Position numbers and translations under genes: made by a program
From: Saccharothrix sp. NRRL B-16314
Lineage (GTDB): Bacteria > Actinomycetota > Actinomycetes > Mycobacteriales > Pseudonocardiaceae
Assembly: GCF_000716595.1 (NCBI RefSeq)
Contig: NZ_JNXC01000015.1
Coordinates: 81,219-145,218, forward strand
Reading direction: 5' to 3'
Length of the DNA stretch: 64,000 nt
In this document: positions 1-8,009 of the stretch, piece after piece
Layout: the number at the start of each line of letters is the position of its first letter
Numbering within the stretch: position 1 is the stretch's first letter
The notes under the pieces: generated by a model
The model's input: only the letters and a program-made list of their open reading frames with translations
The model's database searches: none
What the model was told of the DNA's origin: nothing

Positions 1-1
1 G

Positions 2-1819
2 GTGCGCGAACGGTTGGTCGGCGACGGCATGCGGGAGACGATCACGGTCGACAACCTGGGCCGCGAGGCCACCGCCGTGCGGCTGGAACTGCACGTGGAC
101 ACCGACTTCGCGGACCTGTTCGCGGTCAAGGAAGGACGGGCGGTGCACGGCGGTTCCGACGCGGTGGCCGCCGGACCGGAACTGCTGCTGCACGACCGCC
201 GCGGCGGTTCGCGCGGAGTGTCCGTCACCGCTACCGCCGAGCCCGTGGTGGTCCCCGGCGCGTTGAGCTGGCAGGTGGTGGTGCCGGCGGGCGGGCGGTG
301 GTCGACCGAGGTCGTCGTGCAGCCGACCGCGGGCGGACGGGCGGTGCGGCCCCAGTTCGACCGGGGCGAGCGGATCGAGAGCACCGGTCCGGCGCGCAAG
401 ATCCGGGCGTGGCGCGCGGCCAGCACGCTCGTCACCGCGTCCGACCCGGTGCTCACGGGGGTGCTGCGCCGCACCGAAGGCGACCTGGGCGCGCTCCTGA
501 TCCACGACCCGGCGCGCGGCGGCCGGCCGTTCGTCGCCGCCGGCGCGCCGTGGTTCATGACGCTGTTCGGCCGGGACAGCCTGCTGACCGCGTGGATGGC
601 GCTGCCGCTGGACGTCGGGCTGGCGCTGGGCACGTTGCAGACCCTCGCCGAGACCCAGGGCAAGGTGGTCGACCCGCTGACCGAGGAGGAACCGGGCCGG
701 GTGCTGCACGAGCTGCGCCTCGGCCCGGACAGCACGACCGTGTTGGGCGGCAACCACTACTACGGCACGGTCGACGCCACGCCGCTGTTCGTGATGCTCC
801 TGGCCGAGTGCTGGCGGTGGGGCGCGGACCAGGACGTGGTGCGCTCGTTGCTGCCCGCCGCCGACGCCGCGCTCGCGTGGGTCGACCGGTACGGCGACCG
901 CGACGGCGACGGGTTCGTGGAGTACCGCCGCGCCACCGACCGCGGCCTGGTCAACCAGGGCTGGAAGGACAGCTCGGACGGCGTCAACGACCTCTCCGGC
1001 CGCCCTGCCGTCCCGTCGATCGCGCTGTGCGAGGTCCAGGGTTACGTCTACGCGGCGTGGCTGGCGCGGGCGGAGCTGGCCGAGGGGTTCGGCGACGAGG
1101 CGACCGCGGCACGTCTCCGCGAACGTGCGGCGGACCTGCGGCAACGGTTCGCGGAGGCGTTCTGGCTGCCCGACCGCGGCTGGTACGCCGTCGCGCTCGA
1201 CGGGCACAAGCAGCAGGTGGACGCGCTGACCAGCAACACCGCGCACTGCCTGTGGGCCGGTATCGCGACCGACGAGCACGCCGCCGTGCTGATCCGGCGG
1301 CTGGCCGAGCCGGACATGGACAGCGGGCACGGCCTGCGCACGCTCGCCTCGTCCATGGGCGCGTACAACCCGATGAGCTACCACAACGGCTCGGTGTGGC
1401 CGCACGACACGGCCATCGCGGTGGCCGGGTTGCTCCGCTACGCCCACCTGCCCGGCGCCGTCGACCTCGCGCACCGGCTCGCGGACGGGCTCCTCGACGC
1501 CGCGGCGGCGTTCGGCGGACGGCTGCCGGAGCTGTTCTGCGGCTTCTCCCGGGACGACTTCCACCCGCCCGTGCCGTACCCGACGTCCTGCTCGCCGCAG
1601 GCGTGGGCCAGCGCGTCACCGCTGCTGCTGGTCCGCGCGTTCCTCGGCTTGGAGCCGCACGTGCCGCGACGCACCCTGTCCACCAGGCCGAACCTGCCCG
1701 CGCGGTGGGGCGAGCTGACGCTGTCCGAGCTCAAGCTGGGCGCGGAGACCGCGCGGATCACGGCGAGCGGCGACCAGGCCGCGGTGTCCGGCCTGCCCGG
1801 CGACTGGACCACCACTTGA
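2..1819 (+). CDS. Glycogen-debranching-type glycosidase (5' end outside window)
   Basis: This is the C-terminal 605 residues of an amylo-alpha-1,6-glucosidase-like enzyme. The first ~115 residues look like the beta-sandwich 'glycogen debranching N-terminal' domain. From about residue 175 an (alpha/alpha)6 glycosidase fold follows, marked by FGRDSLLTAWMALPL, NQGWKDSSDGV, YHNGSVWPHDTAIA and PELFCGFSR. The acidic residues in these blocks are where this superfamily keeps its catalytic acids. The substrate is probably an alpha-glucan or small glucoside and the enzyme is likely cytoplasmic. The frame is open to the left edge, so the GTG at base 2 is probably internal. Family members run to about 680-720 residues, so some 80-110 residues are missing. 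The exact substrate cannot be told from sequence. Confidence 0.85.
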   Translation: MRERLVGDGMRETITVDNLGREATAVRLELHVDTDFADLFAVKEGRAVHGGSDAVAAGPELLLHDRRGGSRGVSVTATAEPVVVPGALSWQVVVPAGGRWSTEVVVQPTAGGRAVRPQFDRGERIESTGPARKIRAWRAASTLVTASDPVLTGVLRRTEGDLGALLIHDPARGGRPFVAAGAPWFMTLFGRDSLLTAWMALPLDVGLALGTLQTLAETQGKVVDPLTEEEPGRVLHELRLGPDSTTVLGGNHYYGTVDATPLFVMLLAECWRWGADQDVVRSLLPAADAALAWVDRYGDRDGDGFVEYRRATDRGLVNQGWKDSSDGVNDLSGRPAVPSIALCEVQGYVYAAWLARAELAEGFGDEATAARLRERAADLRQRFAEAFWLPDRGWYAVALDGHKQQVDALTSNTAHCLWAGIATDEHAAVLIRRLAEPDMDSGHGLRTLASSMGAYNPMSYHNGSVWPHDTAIAVAGLLRYAHLPGAVDLAHRLADGLLDAAAAFGGRLPELFCGFSRDDFHPPVPYPTSCSPQAWASASPLLLVRAFLGLEPHVPRRTLSTRPNLPARWGELTLSELKLGAETARITASGDQAAVSGLPGDWTTT

Positions 1820-1912
1820 CCTCGCGCACCACGGGCGGGTTCGCTCGATGGTGTGGCAATCCGTTCCCGGCGTCGCATCCTCCTGCACCCGGCCGTCGCG
1901 GAGTTCATCCTA

Positions 1913-2146
1913 ATGGGCATGGAGAAGCCGTGGAACGACGTGGCCGACCAGCTGCGCACCGTCGAGCCCGAGGCGGAGGCCGGCGCGGTGGACGAGGAGG
2001 CCGCGGTCGGCCGGTCGGAACCCGCTCCCGAGCCGCTGGAGGTCTCGGAGGCGGACCCGGCGGACGTCGCCGACCAGCGCCGGGTCGTGCCGCTGCCGGA
2101 CGACGGGCCGGTGTCGGGCGACGGGCCGGTGCCGGACGGCTGGTAG
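1913..2146 (+). CDS. Small acidic conserved protein, function unknown
   Basis: This 77-residue protein is rich in Glu, Asp, Ala and Pro and has no membrane segment or cysteine. The ATG at 1913 is chosen because GGAG lies 9 bases upstream; an earlier GTG-type start at 1853 has no ribosome site. The C-terminal half has a pattern of the kind EADPADVADQRRVVPLPDD, which I recognise as recurring in short actinobacterial hypothetical proteins where a partner with 'DxADVAEQxRxVPLxxD' precedes an acidic tail. No function is known to me. It stands alone between the glycosidase and the convergent hydrolase operon. Confidence 0.55.
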   Translation: MGMEKPWNDVADQLRTVEPEAEAGAVDEEAAVGRSEPAPEPLEVSEADPADVADQRRVVPLPDDGPVSGDGPVPDGW

Positions 2147-2161
2147 TCCGTCCACCGCAGG

Positions 2162-2971
2162 TCACGGTGGCGCGAGGTCGGTGATCGCGTCGACCAGTTC
2201 CGGCCCGTCCAGCAGCACCCGGTCGTTGTGGTCGGCACCGGGGACCTCGACGACGGTCGCGCCCGCCGCCGTCGCCACCGCCCGGCTCTGGTCCGGCGGG
2301 ACGATCGAGTCGGACGTGCCGTAGACGACGGTGACGGGCGCCTCGACCCTGGTCACGTGCTCGGCGGTCGGGAACCGGTCCAGCAACAGCCACCGCACCG
2401 GCAGGAACGGGTAGTGCCGCGCGCCGACCGAGGCGAGGTCGGTGAACGGCGACCGCAGCACCAGCCCGGCCGGCGGGTGCTCGGCGGCGAGTTCCGCGAC
2501 GACCGCCGAGCCGAGGCTCTCGCCGAAGTACAGCAGCCGCTCGGCCGGCACACCGGCGTCGTGCAGCAGGAACTCGCGGGCCGCGCGGACGTCCAGCGCC
2601 AGCCCGTCCTCCGCCGGGTCACCGGGATTCCCGCCGTACCCCCGGTAGTCGAGCAGCAGCACCGACAGACCGCGCGCGGTGAGCGCACGGGCCAGCGGGA
2701 CGCGCACGTGCCTGTTCCCCGCGTTGCCCGGCGCGACCAGCACGGTGGCGCGCGCCGAGTCGACCGGGAAGTGCCAGGCCGCCAGCCGCAGGCCGTCCGC
2801 CGTCACCAGCGTGACGTCCCGACCACCGTCCAGGACGTCCGCCGCACTCGGCAGCGGCCCACCGGACGGCAGGTAGATGAGCTTGCGCTGGAACGCGAAG
2901 GCGCCACCGAACACCACAGCAACGATAGTGACGACCACCGCCGCCACCGCCACCACCCGCCGGCGCGTCAC
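2162..2971 (-). CDS. Membrane-anchored alpha/beta hydrolase
   Basis: A 269-residue serine hydrolase of the Bem46/YqiA-like alpha/beta fold. A single hydrophobic helix (about residues 5-25) follows a basic start, so it is probably anchored with the catalytic domain outside. The triad is visible: Ser in GESLGS, Asp in GTSDSIVPPD and His in GADHND. The oxyanion-side motif is LLDYRGYGGNPG. The GTG at 2971 overlaps the lipoprotein stop as GTGA, showing translational coupling with the two-component operon upstream. The frame extends further upstream but that part only shadows the lipoprotein and kinase genes. The substrate is unknown. Confidence 0.85.
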   Translation of the reverse strand: MTRRRVVAVAAVVVTIVAVVFGGAFAFQRKLIYLPSGGPLPSAADVLDGGRDVTLVTADGLRLAAWHFPVDSARATVLVAPGNAGNRHVRVPLARALTARGLSVLLLDYRGYGGNPGDPAEDGLALDVRAAREFLLHDAGVPAERLLYFGESLGSAVVAELAAEHPPAGLVLRSPFTDLASVGARHYPFLPVRWLLLDRFPTAEHVTRVEAPVTVVYGTSDSIVPPDQSRAVATAAGATVVEVPGADHNDRVLLDGPELVDAITDLAPP

Positions 2972-3192
2972 CCCGTCATCCGGGCCGGGTGTCGCGTGGC
3001 CGGCGTCGGCACGGTCGGGGCGGGTGAGGTGGTGGCGGAGGAGGAGGAAGTCGTCGGGTCCGGGCGCTGGGTGAGGGTCGGCGTGGGCAGGGGGTTGGCG
3101 GTCGAGGTGACCAGCGGCCTCGGGTCGTCCTCGGTGGTCACGCCGCACGACGTGAGGAGGGCGAGGCCGACGAGCACGGCGGCGGTCCTCAT
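2968..3192 (-). CDS. Small Thr/Pro-rich lipoprotein
   Basis: This 74-residue precursor has a short signal sequence ending in a lipobox LLTSC with the acylated Cys at residue 16. A low-complexity Thr/Ser/Pro tail follows. The ATG overlaps the sensor-kinase stop as ATGA, and its own stop overlaps the hydrolase start as GTGA, so all four genes are one transcription unit. Lipoproteins encoded with OmpR-type systems can modulate the sensor (CseA in the sigE-cseABC operon of Streptomyces is the known case). That role is an analogy here, since no sequence similarity to CseA can be claimed. Confidence 0.75.
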   Translation of the reverse strand: MRTAAVLVGLALLTSCGVTTEDDPRPLVTSTANPLPTPTLTQRPDPTTSSSSATTSPAPTVPTPATRHPARMTG

Positions 3193-4550
3193 CCGTCCGC
3201 CTCGGGGATCTCGACCACGAAGCGGGCGCCGCCACCCGGGCGGTCTTCCACCCGCACGGTGCCGCCGTGCCGCTGGACGTGCTGCGCGACCAGCGCCAGG
3301 CCCAGGCCGCTGCCGGTGTCCGCACCGCGACTGCCCGCCCGCGCACCCCGGTCGAAGCGGTCGAAGATGCGGTCGCGCAGCTCGGGCGGCACACCGGGAC
3401 CGGCGTCGTCCACCTCGATCCTGGCCTGCCCCTCGCAGCTGAACACGGTGACGCGCAGGACGCCGCCCGCGTGGCGCTCGGCGTTGTCGAGCAGGTTGCT
3501 CACCGCGCGGTCCAGGCGTCGCCGGTCGCCGAGCACCTGCGGCGACGGGTCCTGGGCGTGCACGGGGGCCTGCTCGCCCGGACGGGCCGCGACCACGTTG
3601 CGGACCAGCGACCCCAGGTCGATCGTCTCCAGCGTCGGGTCCTCGGCCTGCTGGTCGGCCCGCGAGATCTCCAGCAGGTCCACCACCATCCGCGCGAAGC
3701 GGTCCACTTCGGACGTCAGCAGGTCGAGCGCCCGCCCCGCCGTGCCGGGCACCTCGACGCGCCGGCGGCGCAGCACCTCGGCGGCGTTGACCATGGTGGT
3801 CAGGGGTGACCGCAGCTCGTGGCTCACGTCGCCGGCGAACCGCGCGTCACGCCGGACTCGCTGCTCCAGCGCGTCGGCGGTCGAGTTGAACGTGGCCGCC
3901 AACGGGGTCAGGTCGGGGTCGGTCTGGGCCGGCAACCGCGCCCGCAGGTCGCCTCCCGCGATCCGCGACGCGGCCTTCGTCAACTCCGTCAACGGCCGCA
4001 GCGCCCGTCTGCTCGCCCACGACCCCAGCACCACGCCGAGCAGGCCGCTGATCACCGTGACCGCCACCAGCAGGCCGCTGAGGAACCGGAACGTCCGGTC
4101 CAGCTGCACGAGCGGCGCCAGCTCGACGTAGGCGCCGTCGGTCGACTCGATCGGCAGCGTCACGGCCAGCACCGGGATGCCGTCCACCACGAGCCGCTGC
4201 GAGGCGGGCGTGCCCGCCCGGCCCAGGTCGACCAGCCGGCGGGGCAGCACCTGCGCGTCCACCTGCCGGCCGCTGGTGAGCACCTGCCCGCCCTGGAACA
4301 GCAGGACGGTGGAGTCGGGACCGGTGGTGAGGCCGGTGAGCAGCTCGTTCAGCCCGTCCGAGTCGTTGCGCAGCGCCTCGGCCACCAGCCGGACGTTGAC
4401 CTCGGCCTGCCGCACCGCGCTCTGCTCGCGCTGCCGCAGCATGTAGCCGGACGTCAGGTTCCAGATCGCCACCGCCACGGCGCTGGTCAGCAGCACCGAA
4501 CCCAGCCCGAGGGCCAGCGCGACGCGCCAGCGCAGCGAGAACCGCCCCAT
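3189..4550 (-). CDS. Membrane sensor histidine kinase, HAMP/HisKA type
   Basis: A 453-residue kinase. One transmembrane helix lies at about residues 10-33 and a second at about 160-185, bounding a ~125-residue extracytoplasmic sensor. A HAMP linker follows, then HisKA with the H-box DVSHELRSPLTT (phospho-accepting His244) and HATPase_c with N-box NLLDNAERH, DDAGPGVP and GSGLGLALV. The start ATG is in a TGATG overlap with the response-regulator stop. The longer open frame upstream only shadows the regulator gene. The signal is unknown; an envelope stress like that sensed by CseC is a reasonable but unproved guess. Confidence 0.92.
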   Translation of the reverse strand: MGRFSLRWRVALALGLGSVLLTSAVAVAIWNLTSGYMLRQREQSAVRQAEVNVRLVAEALRNDSDGLNELLTGLTTGPDSTVLLFQGGQVLTSGRQVDAQVLPRRLVDLGRAGTPASQRLVVDGIPVLAVTLPIESTDGAYVELAPLVQLDRTFRFLSGLLVAVTVISGLLGVVLGSWASRRALRPLTELTKAASRIAGGDLRARLPAQTDPDLTPLAATFNSTADALEQRVRRDARFAGDVSHELRSPLTTMVNAAEVLRRRRVEVPGTAGRALDLLTSEVDRFARMVVDLLEISRADQQAEDPTLETIDLGSLVRNVVAARPGEQAPVHAQDPSPQVLGDRRRLDRAVSNLLDNAERHAGGVLRVTVFSCEGQARIEVDDAGPGVPPELRDRIFDRFDRGARAGSRGADTGSGLGLALVAQHVQRHGGTVRVEDRPGGGARFVVEIPEADG

Positions 4551-5227
4551 CAGACGTCCATCCGATAGCCCGCCCCGCGCACCGTCACCACCAGCGTCGG
4601 CTCGTCCGGGTTCTCCTCGACCTTGCGCCGCAGCCGGCGGATGTGCACGTCGAGCAGCCGGGTGTCGCCGAAGTAGTCGTAGCCCCAGACGCGCTGCAGG
4701 AGCTGTTCGCGGGTGACGATCCGGCCGCCGGCCGACGCCAGCTCCACCAGGAGCCGGAACTCCGTCCGCGTCACGTGCACCTCGCTGCCCGACCGGTGCA
4801 CCGTGCCGACGTCGGGCCGGATCTCCAGCTGCCCGATCCGGATCACCTCGTCCTGCCGGCCGCCGCCGCGCCGCCGCAGCAGTGCCCGGATGCGTGCCGC
4901 CAGCACGCTCGCGACCAGCGGCTTGGTCACGTAGTCGTCCGCACCCGCCTCCAGCCCGGCGATCACGTCGGCGGCGTCGGCCCGCGCGGTCACGATGATG
5001 ATCGGCAGGTCGCCGCGCGCCCGCAGCAGGCGGCACACCTCCAGACCGTCCACCCCGGGCAGCATCAGGTCGAGCAGCACCACGTCGAACGTGGCCGTGC
5101 CCAGCAGGGCGAGGGCCTCCTCACCGGACACCGCGTCGTGGACGGCGAAGCCCTCGTCGTCCAGCGCCAGCCCCAGCGCCTGCCGGATGTGCTCGTCGTC
5201 CTCGACCAGCAGCACAGAGAATTCCAT
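4550..5227 (-). CDS. OmpR-family response regulator
   Basis: A 225-residue two-domain regulator and the first gene of a four-gene operon (regulator, kinase, lipoprotein, hydrolase). The receiver domain has the acidic pair ED at 9-10, phospho-acceptor Asp53 in LLDLMLPG, Thr in VTARAD and Lys in YVTKPL. The C-terminal winged helix has RTEFRLLVELA and the recognition segment RLLDVHIRRLRRKV. The receiver-domain wording around ADAADVIAGLEAGADDYVTKP resembles CseB-type regulators. No operator could be recognised in the 212 bases between it and the divergent small gene at 5440. Confidence 0.92.
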   Translation of the reverse strand: MEFSVLLVEDDEHIRQALGLALDDEGFAVHDAVSGEEALALLGTATFDVVLLDLMLPGVDGLEVCRLLRARGDLPIIIVTARADAADVIAGLEAGADDYVTKPLVASVLAARIRALLRRRGGGRQDEVIRIGQLEIRPDVGTVHRSGSEVHVTRTEFRLLVELASAGGRIVTREQLLQRVWGYDYFGDTRLLDVHIRRLRRKVEENPDEPTLVVTVRGAGYRMDV

Positions 5228-5372
5228 CTACCCCGGTCCTCACCTTCGGTCGGCCCCAGACTGTCGCACGGAGACTCGTCCCACCGCGATCGCAAGCCGA
5301 TCGCAAGGTTCACCCCGGCGGTTCTCGGCCAAGGTGGTACGAGGCTCCCGAGCAATCACTGGGTGCACAACC

Positions 5373-5404
5373 AGGTGTCGGCCGCAAGGACGCGGCCGAC
5401 ACCT
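5373..5404. repeat. Perfect 13-bp hairpin in a divergent intergenic region
   Basis: Arms AGGTGTCGGCCGC (5373-5385) and its exact reverse complement (5392-5404) flank a 6-base loop. The hairpin ends 35 bases before the GTG of the small CxxC protein and about 150 bases upstream of the response-regulator start. It has no following T run. Being in the leader of the plus-strand gene, it could be an mRNA structure, a protein-binding palindrome, or a stray terminator; the sequence does not decide. Confidence 0.5.
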
Positions 5405-5439
5405 GCCCCGCGCCCGACGAGAAGGTCGATACCGGCACT

Positions 5440-5631
5440 GTGACCGCGATTCCCGGTGACGAAGACGAGTCCGCGCTCATCCTCATCTGCGACCACTGCG
5501 GACGCACCCACAACCGCGTCGACCAGGTCGTCCGCGACTGGCGATTACTCTGGGACCAGGCGTTCACGGCGGGGTGGCGCGGCCACCCCGTTCCGGCCGG
5601 GCCCCACCGCTGCTTCCGCTGCGCCGACTGA
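5440..5631 (+). CDS. Small two-CxxC putative zinc-ribbon protein
   Basis: A 63-residue protein with a GTG start. It has CDHCGRTH near residue 17 and CFRCAD at the extreme C-terminus, giving two CxxC knuckles about 40 residues apart that could form one zinc-ribbon site. Between them is an amphipathic stretch rich in Trp and Arg (RDWRLLWDQAF). It has no signal or membrane segment. It is monocistronic, and a perfect hairpin lies in its leader. I do not recognise a named family, and nucleic-acid or protein binding is only the general expectation for such ribbons. Confidence 0.55.
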   Translation: MTAIPGDEDESALILICDHCGRTHNRVDQVVRDWRLLWDQAFTAGWRGHPVPAGPHRCFRCAD

Positions 5632-5641
5632 ACCGCCAGGG

Positions 5642-5923
5642 TCAGAGCTTGGGGTAGACGCCGAAGTGGAACCGGCCGTCGTCGTCGGTGCGCACATCTA
5701 AGACCTTCTCCGAGAGCACTTCCGCGGCCCGCGGCTCCAGGAACACCAGCACGCCGTCCGCGGACGTCACCACCTCGTCGTCACCGCCCGGCCGCGCCGC
5801 GATCGACAGATCGAACCCCAGGTCCGGGGTCCGCGCGATCCGCAGCCCGCCCCGAGGCCCCACGCCCGCGGCGACGGTCAACTCCTTGATGGCACTGGTC
5901 GCGGTGTCGTCGATGTCCAGCAA
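5642..5923 (-). CDS. IscA/HesB-fold protein without cysteines
   Basis: A 93-residue protein that matches the HesB/IscA (Fe-S biogenesis A-type) fold pattern: the opening DTATSAIKELTV, GGLRIAR, and the block DGVLVFLEPRAAEVLSEKVLD. The start is TTG at 5923, preceded by GGAGG at 8 bases; reading further upstream gives non-homologous sequence. All three cysteines used by true A-type carriers are missing (the protein has none), so it is unlikely to carry an iron-sulfur cluster. This cysteine-free subgroup is common in actinobacteria and of unknown function. Gene neighbours give no clue. Confidence 0.7.
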   Translation of the reverse strand: MLDIDDTATSAIKELTVAAGVGPRGGLRIARTPDLGFDLSIAARPGGDDEVVTSADGVLVFLEPRAAEVLSEKVLDVRTDDDGRFHFGVYPKL

Positions 5924-6017
5924 CGTCCGTCCCTCCGGTGCGCGACGTGCGGTCACGCCGAGCGTAGGTCGGCCGCGGACGTCGGACCACGGCCGGTGCC
6001 GCACCGCAAGGAGAACG

Positions 6018-6509
6018 TCAGGCCAGCGTGCCGAGCGGCGTCCAGTTGTCCGGCACCACCGGCTCGCCGCCCGCGTCGGCGAACGCCACCAGCGCGTCGA
6101 CCAGCCCGACCCTCGTCCCGGCCGGCATCCGCGACACGATCTTGCGGATCTCGGCCCGCCGCCGCCGGGTCGCCGTCTGCACCACCCGCTTGCCGTCGGC
6201 CGACAGGGCCAGCACGAGCTCACGTCTGGACATCGGGCTGGCCTGTCTGACCACCAGGCCGTTCGCGGCGAGGCGGTCCACCATCCGGGTCGCGGTGGAC
6301 GGGTTGACCGACAGGTGCTCGGCCAGCGACGTCAGCTTGACCGGGCCGCGGCTGTCCAGCACGACGAGCATCCGGAACTGGGCCAGGGTGATCGACTCGT
6401 CCACCGCGGCGATGGATCGGGCCGACACCGCGACCAGGAGCCGTGACGCGGTGAGCACCGCGTCGGTGAGTGCGTCGACGTCCCCGCTGGAGACCTTGGC
6501 CCGGTTCAT
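6018..6509 (-). CDS. MarR-family transcriptional regulator
   Basis: A 163-residue winged-helix regulator. The DNA-binding core runs from about residue 45 to 115 (FRMLVVLDS, TSLAEHLSVNPSTATRMVDRL, then the wing SPMSRRELVLALSADG), flanked by dimerisation helices. It lies 144 bases downstream of ectD on the same strand, separated by a strong hairpin, so it is probably transcribed separately. A MarR regulator, EctR, is known to control ectoine genes in methylotrophs, so this is a candidate ect regulator by position. MarR proteins also sit beside unrelated genes, so the link is inference only. Confidence 0.88.
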   Translation of the reverse strand: MNRAKVSSGDVDALTDAVLTASRLLVAVSARSIAAVDESITLAQFRMLVVLDSRGPVKLTSLAEHLSVNPSTATRMVDRLAANGLVVRQASPMSRRELVLALSADGKRVVQTATRRRRAEIRKIVSRMPAGTRVGLVDALVAFADAGGEPVVPDNWTPLGTLA

Positions 6510-6551
6510 GGGGAAGTTGTACCGCCAAGCGGCGGGCGCCGGAAGCTTGGT

Positions 6552-6582
6552 CGACTCGCGGTGCGCGGAGCACCGCGAGTCG
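6552..6582 (-). terminator. Hairpin terminator after ectD
   Basis: A perfect 13-bp stem (CGACTCGCGGTGC and its complement) encloses a 5-base loop. It sits 72 bases past the ectD stop and before the MarR gene, a typical GC-rich actinomycete terminator without a U tract. Confidence 0.65.
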
Positions 6583-6653
6583 CGGCACCATCATGGCGCA
6601 ACCGGCGCCCGTCGAACCTGAAGAACAGCTGACGAACAGTCGACGAGTCCGCC

Positions 6654-7547
6654 TCAGCCCAAAGGCGTGAAGTCGCGCGAGGCGACGAAGTCCGGGCGCG
6701 GCCGATTCGCCGCGAACGGCTCCACCAGCGCGTTCTCCACGCTGTTGAACACGAGGAAGATGTTCGACCGGGCGAACGGGGTGATGTTGCTGCCCGAGCC
6801 GTGCATGCTGTTGGAGTCGAACATGAGCGCCGACCCGGCCGGACCGGTGAACTGCTCGATGCCGTGCGCGTCCGCCAACGCGGTGAGGTTCGCCCGGCTC
6901 GGCACGCCGATCTCCTGCTCCTTCAACGACTCCCGGTAGTGGTCGTCCGGTGTGGCGCCCGCGCAGGGCACGAACGTCCGGTGCGCGCCCGGCATCAGCA
7001 TCAGGCCGCCGTTGAACGGGTAGTTGTCGGTGAGCGCGATCGACGCGCTGACCGCCCGCATCAGCGGCATGCCGTCCTCGGCGTGCCAGGTCTCGAAGTC
7101 CGAGTGCCAGTAGAAGCCCTTGCCGGTGAAGCCGGGCATGAAGTTCACCCGGCTCTGGTGCACGTAGACGTCCGAGCCGAGGATCTGGCGTGCGCGGTCG
7201 AGCAGCCTCGGGTCGGCGGCGAGGCGTCCGACCAGCTCGCTGATCCGGTGCACCTCGAAGATGGAGCGCACGTCGTCGGACTGCTTCTCCACGACGGTGC
7301 GCTCGTCGGCCCGCACGGCGGGGTCGGTGCGCAACCGGTCGACCTCGGCCCGGAACACCGCGACCTCGTCGGGGGTCAGCAGGCCGTCGACGGTCAGGAA
7401 ACCCTTGGCGTCGTACGAGGACGCGGTCTCGGCGTCGAGCGGTCCGGAGGCCGCCCCGTGCCAGAGGACGGGCTCGGTGCGGGTGATCGGCGCGGTCTCG
7501 CCCGCGGTGCGGGTCGGGTACCGGTCTGCGGTCGTGGTCGCGGTCAT
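6654..7547 (-). CDS. ectD: Ectoine hydroxylase
   Basis: A 297-residue non-haem Fe(II)/2-oxoglutarate dioxygenase that converts ectoine to 5-hydroxyectoine. The EctD signature block around [17 protein letters not shown] supplies the HxD iron ligands, and the distal His is in [21 protein letters not shown] completes the family pattern. Length is usual for EctD. The ATG overlaps the ectC stop as ATGA, so hydroxylation is coupled to synthesis. The enzyme is soluble. Its presence means the strain makes hydroxyectoine, a desiccation and heat protectant, as well as ectoine. Confidence 0.97.
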   Translation of the reverse strand: MTATTTADRYPTRTAGETAPITRTEPVLWHGAASGPLDAETASSYDAKGFLTVDGLLTPDEVAVFRAEVDRLRTDPAVRADERTVVEKQSDDVRSIFEVHRISELVGRLAADPRLLDRARQILGSDVYVHQSRVNFMPGFTGKGFYWHSDFETWHAEDGMPLMRAVSASIALTDNYPFNGGLMLMPGAHRTFVPCAGATPDDHYRESLKEQEIGVPSRANLTALADAHGIEQFTGPAGSALMFDSNSMHGSGSNITPFARSNIFLVFNSVENALVEPFAANRPRPDFVASRDFTPLG

Positions 7548-7996
7548 ACGCGGGTCTCCTCGTCGGACGGCCGGTCGGCGGTGCCCTCGTCCGGGCCGTT
7601 TTCCAGGTCTGCCAAGCGGATCAGGGGGTACGCGCCGGTCTCGTCGTGCACTTCCCGCCCGGTCACCGGCGGGTTGAACACGCAGATCGCGCGGATGTCG
7701 GTCACCGGGCGCACCTGGTGCCGCTCGTGCCCGTCGAGCAGGTAGAGCGTGCCCGGCCGCAGCGCGTGCACCTCACCGGTCTCCTGGTCGACCAACTCGC
7801 CGTGGCCTTCCACGCACAGCACCGCTTCGACGTGGTTGGCGTACCAGAAGTCGTTGACGGTGCCCGCTTTCAGCACCGTCTCGTGCATCGAGAACCCGAC
7901 CCGGTCACCGGCCAGGATGATGCGCTTGCTGCGCCAGTTCGGCGTGACGACATCGCGGTCGGTGCCGTCGAGGTCGTGCAGGGAACGGACGATCAT
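7544..7996 (-). CDS. ectC: Ectoine synthase
   Basis: A 150-residue cupin that closes N-gamma-acetyl-diaminobutyrate to ectoine. The conserved start MIVRSL, the segment [16 protein letters not shown], the metal/substrate region [17 protein letters not shown] and [13 protein letters not shown] are all present. It is about 15-20 residues longer than most EctC proteins because of an acidic tail ([16 protein letters not shown]) whose coding sequence runs into the ectD start. It is the third gene of ectABCD, 13 bases after ectB. Confidence 0.97.
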   Translation of the reverse strand: MIVRSLHDLDGTDRDVVTPNWRSKRIILAGDRVGFSMHETVLKAGTVNDFWYANHVEAVLCVEGHGELVDQETGEVHALRPGTLYLLDGHERHQVRPVTDIRAICVFNPPVTGREVHDETGAYPLIRLADLENGPDEGTADRPSDEETRV

Positions 7997-8009
7997 GGTG
8001 CCTCCCTCG

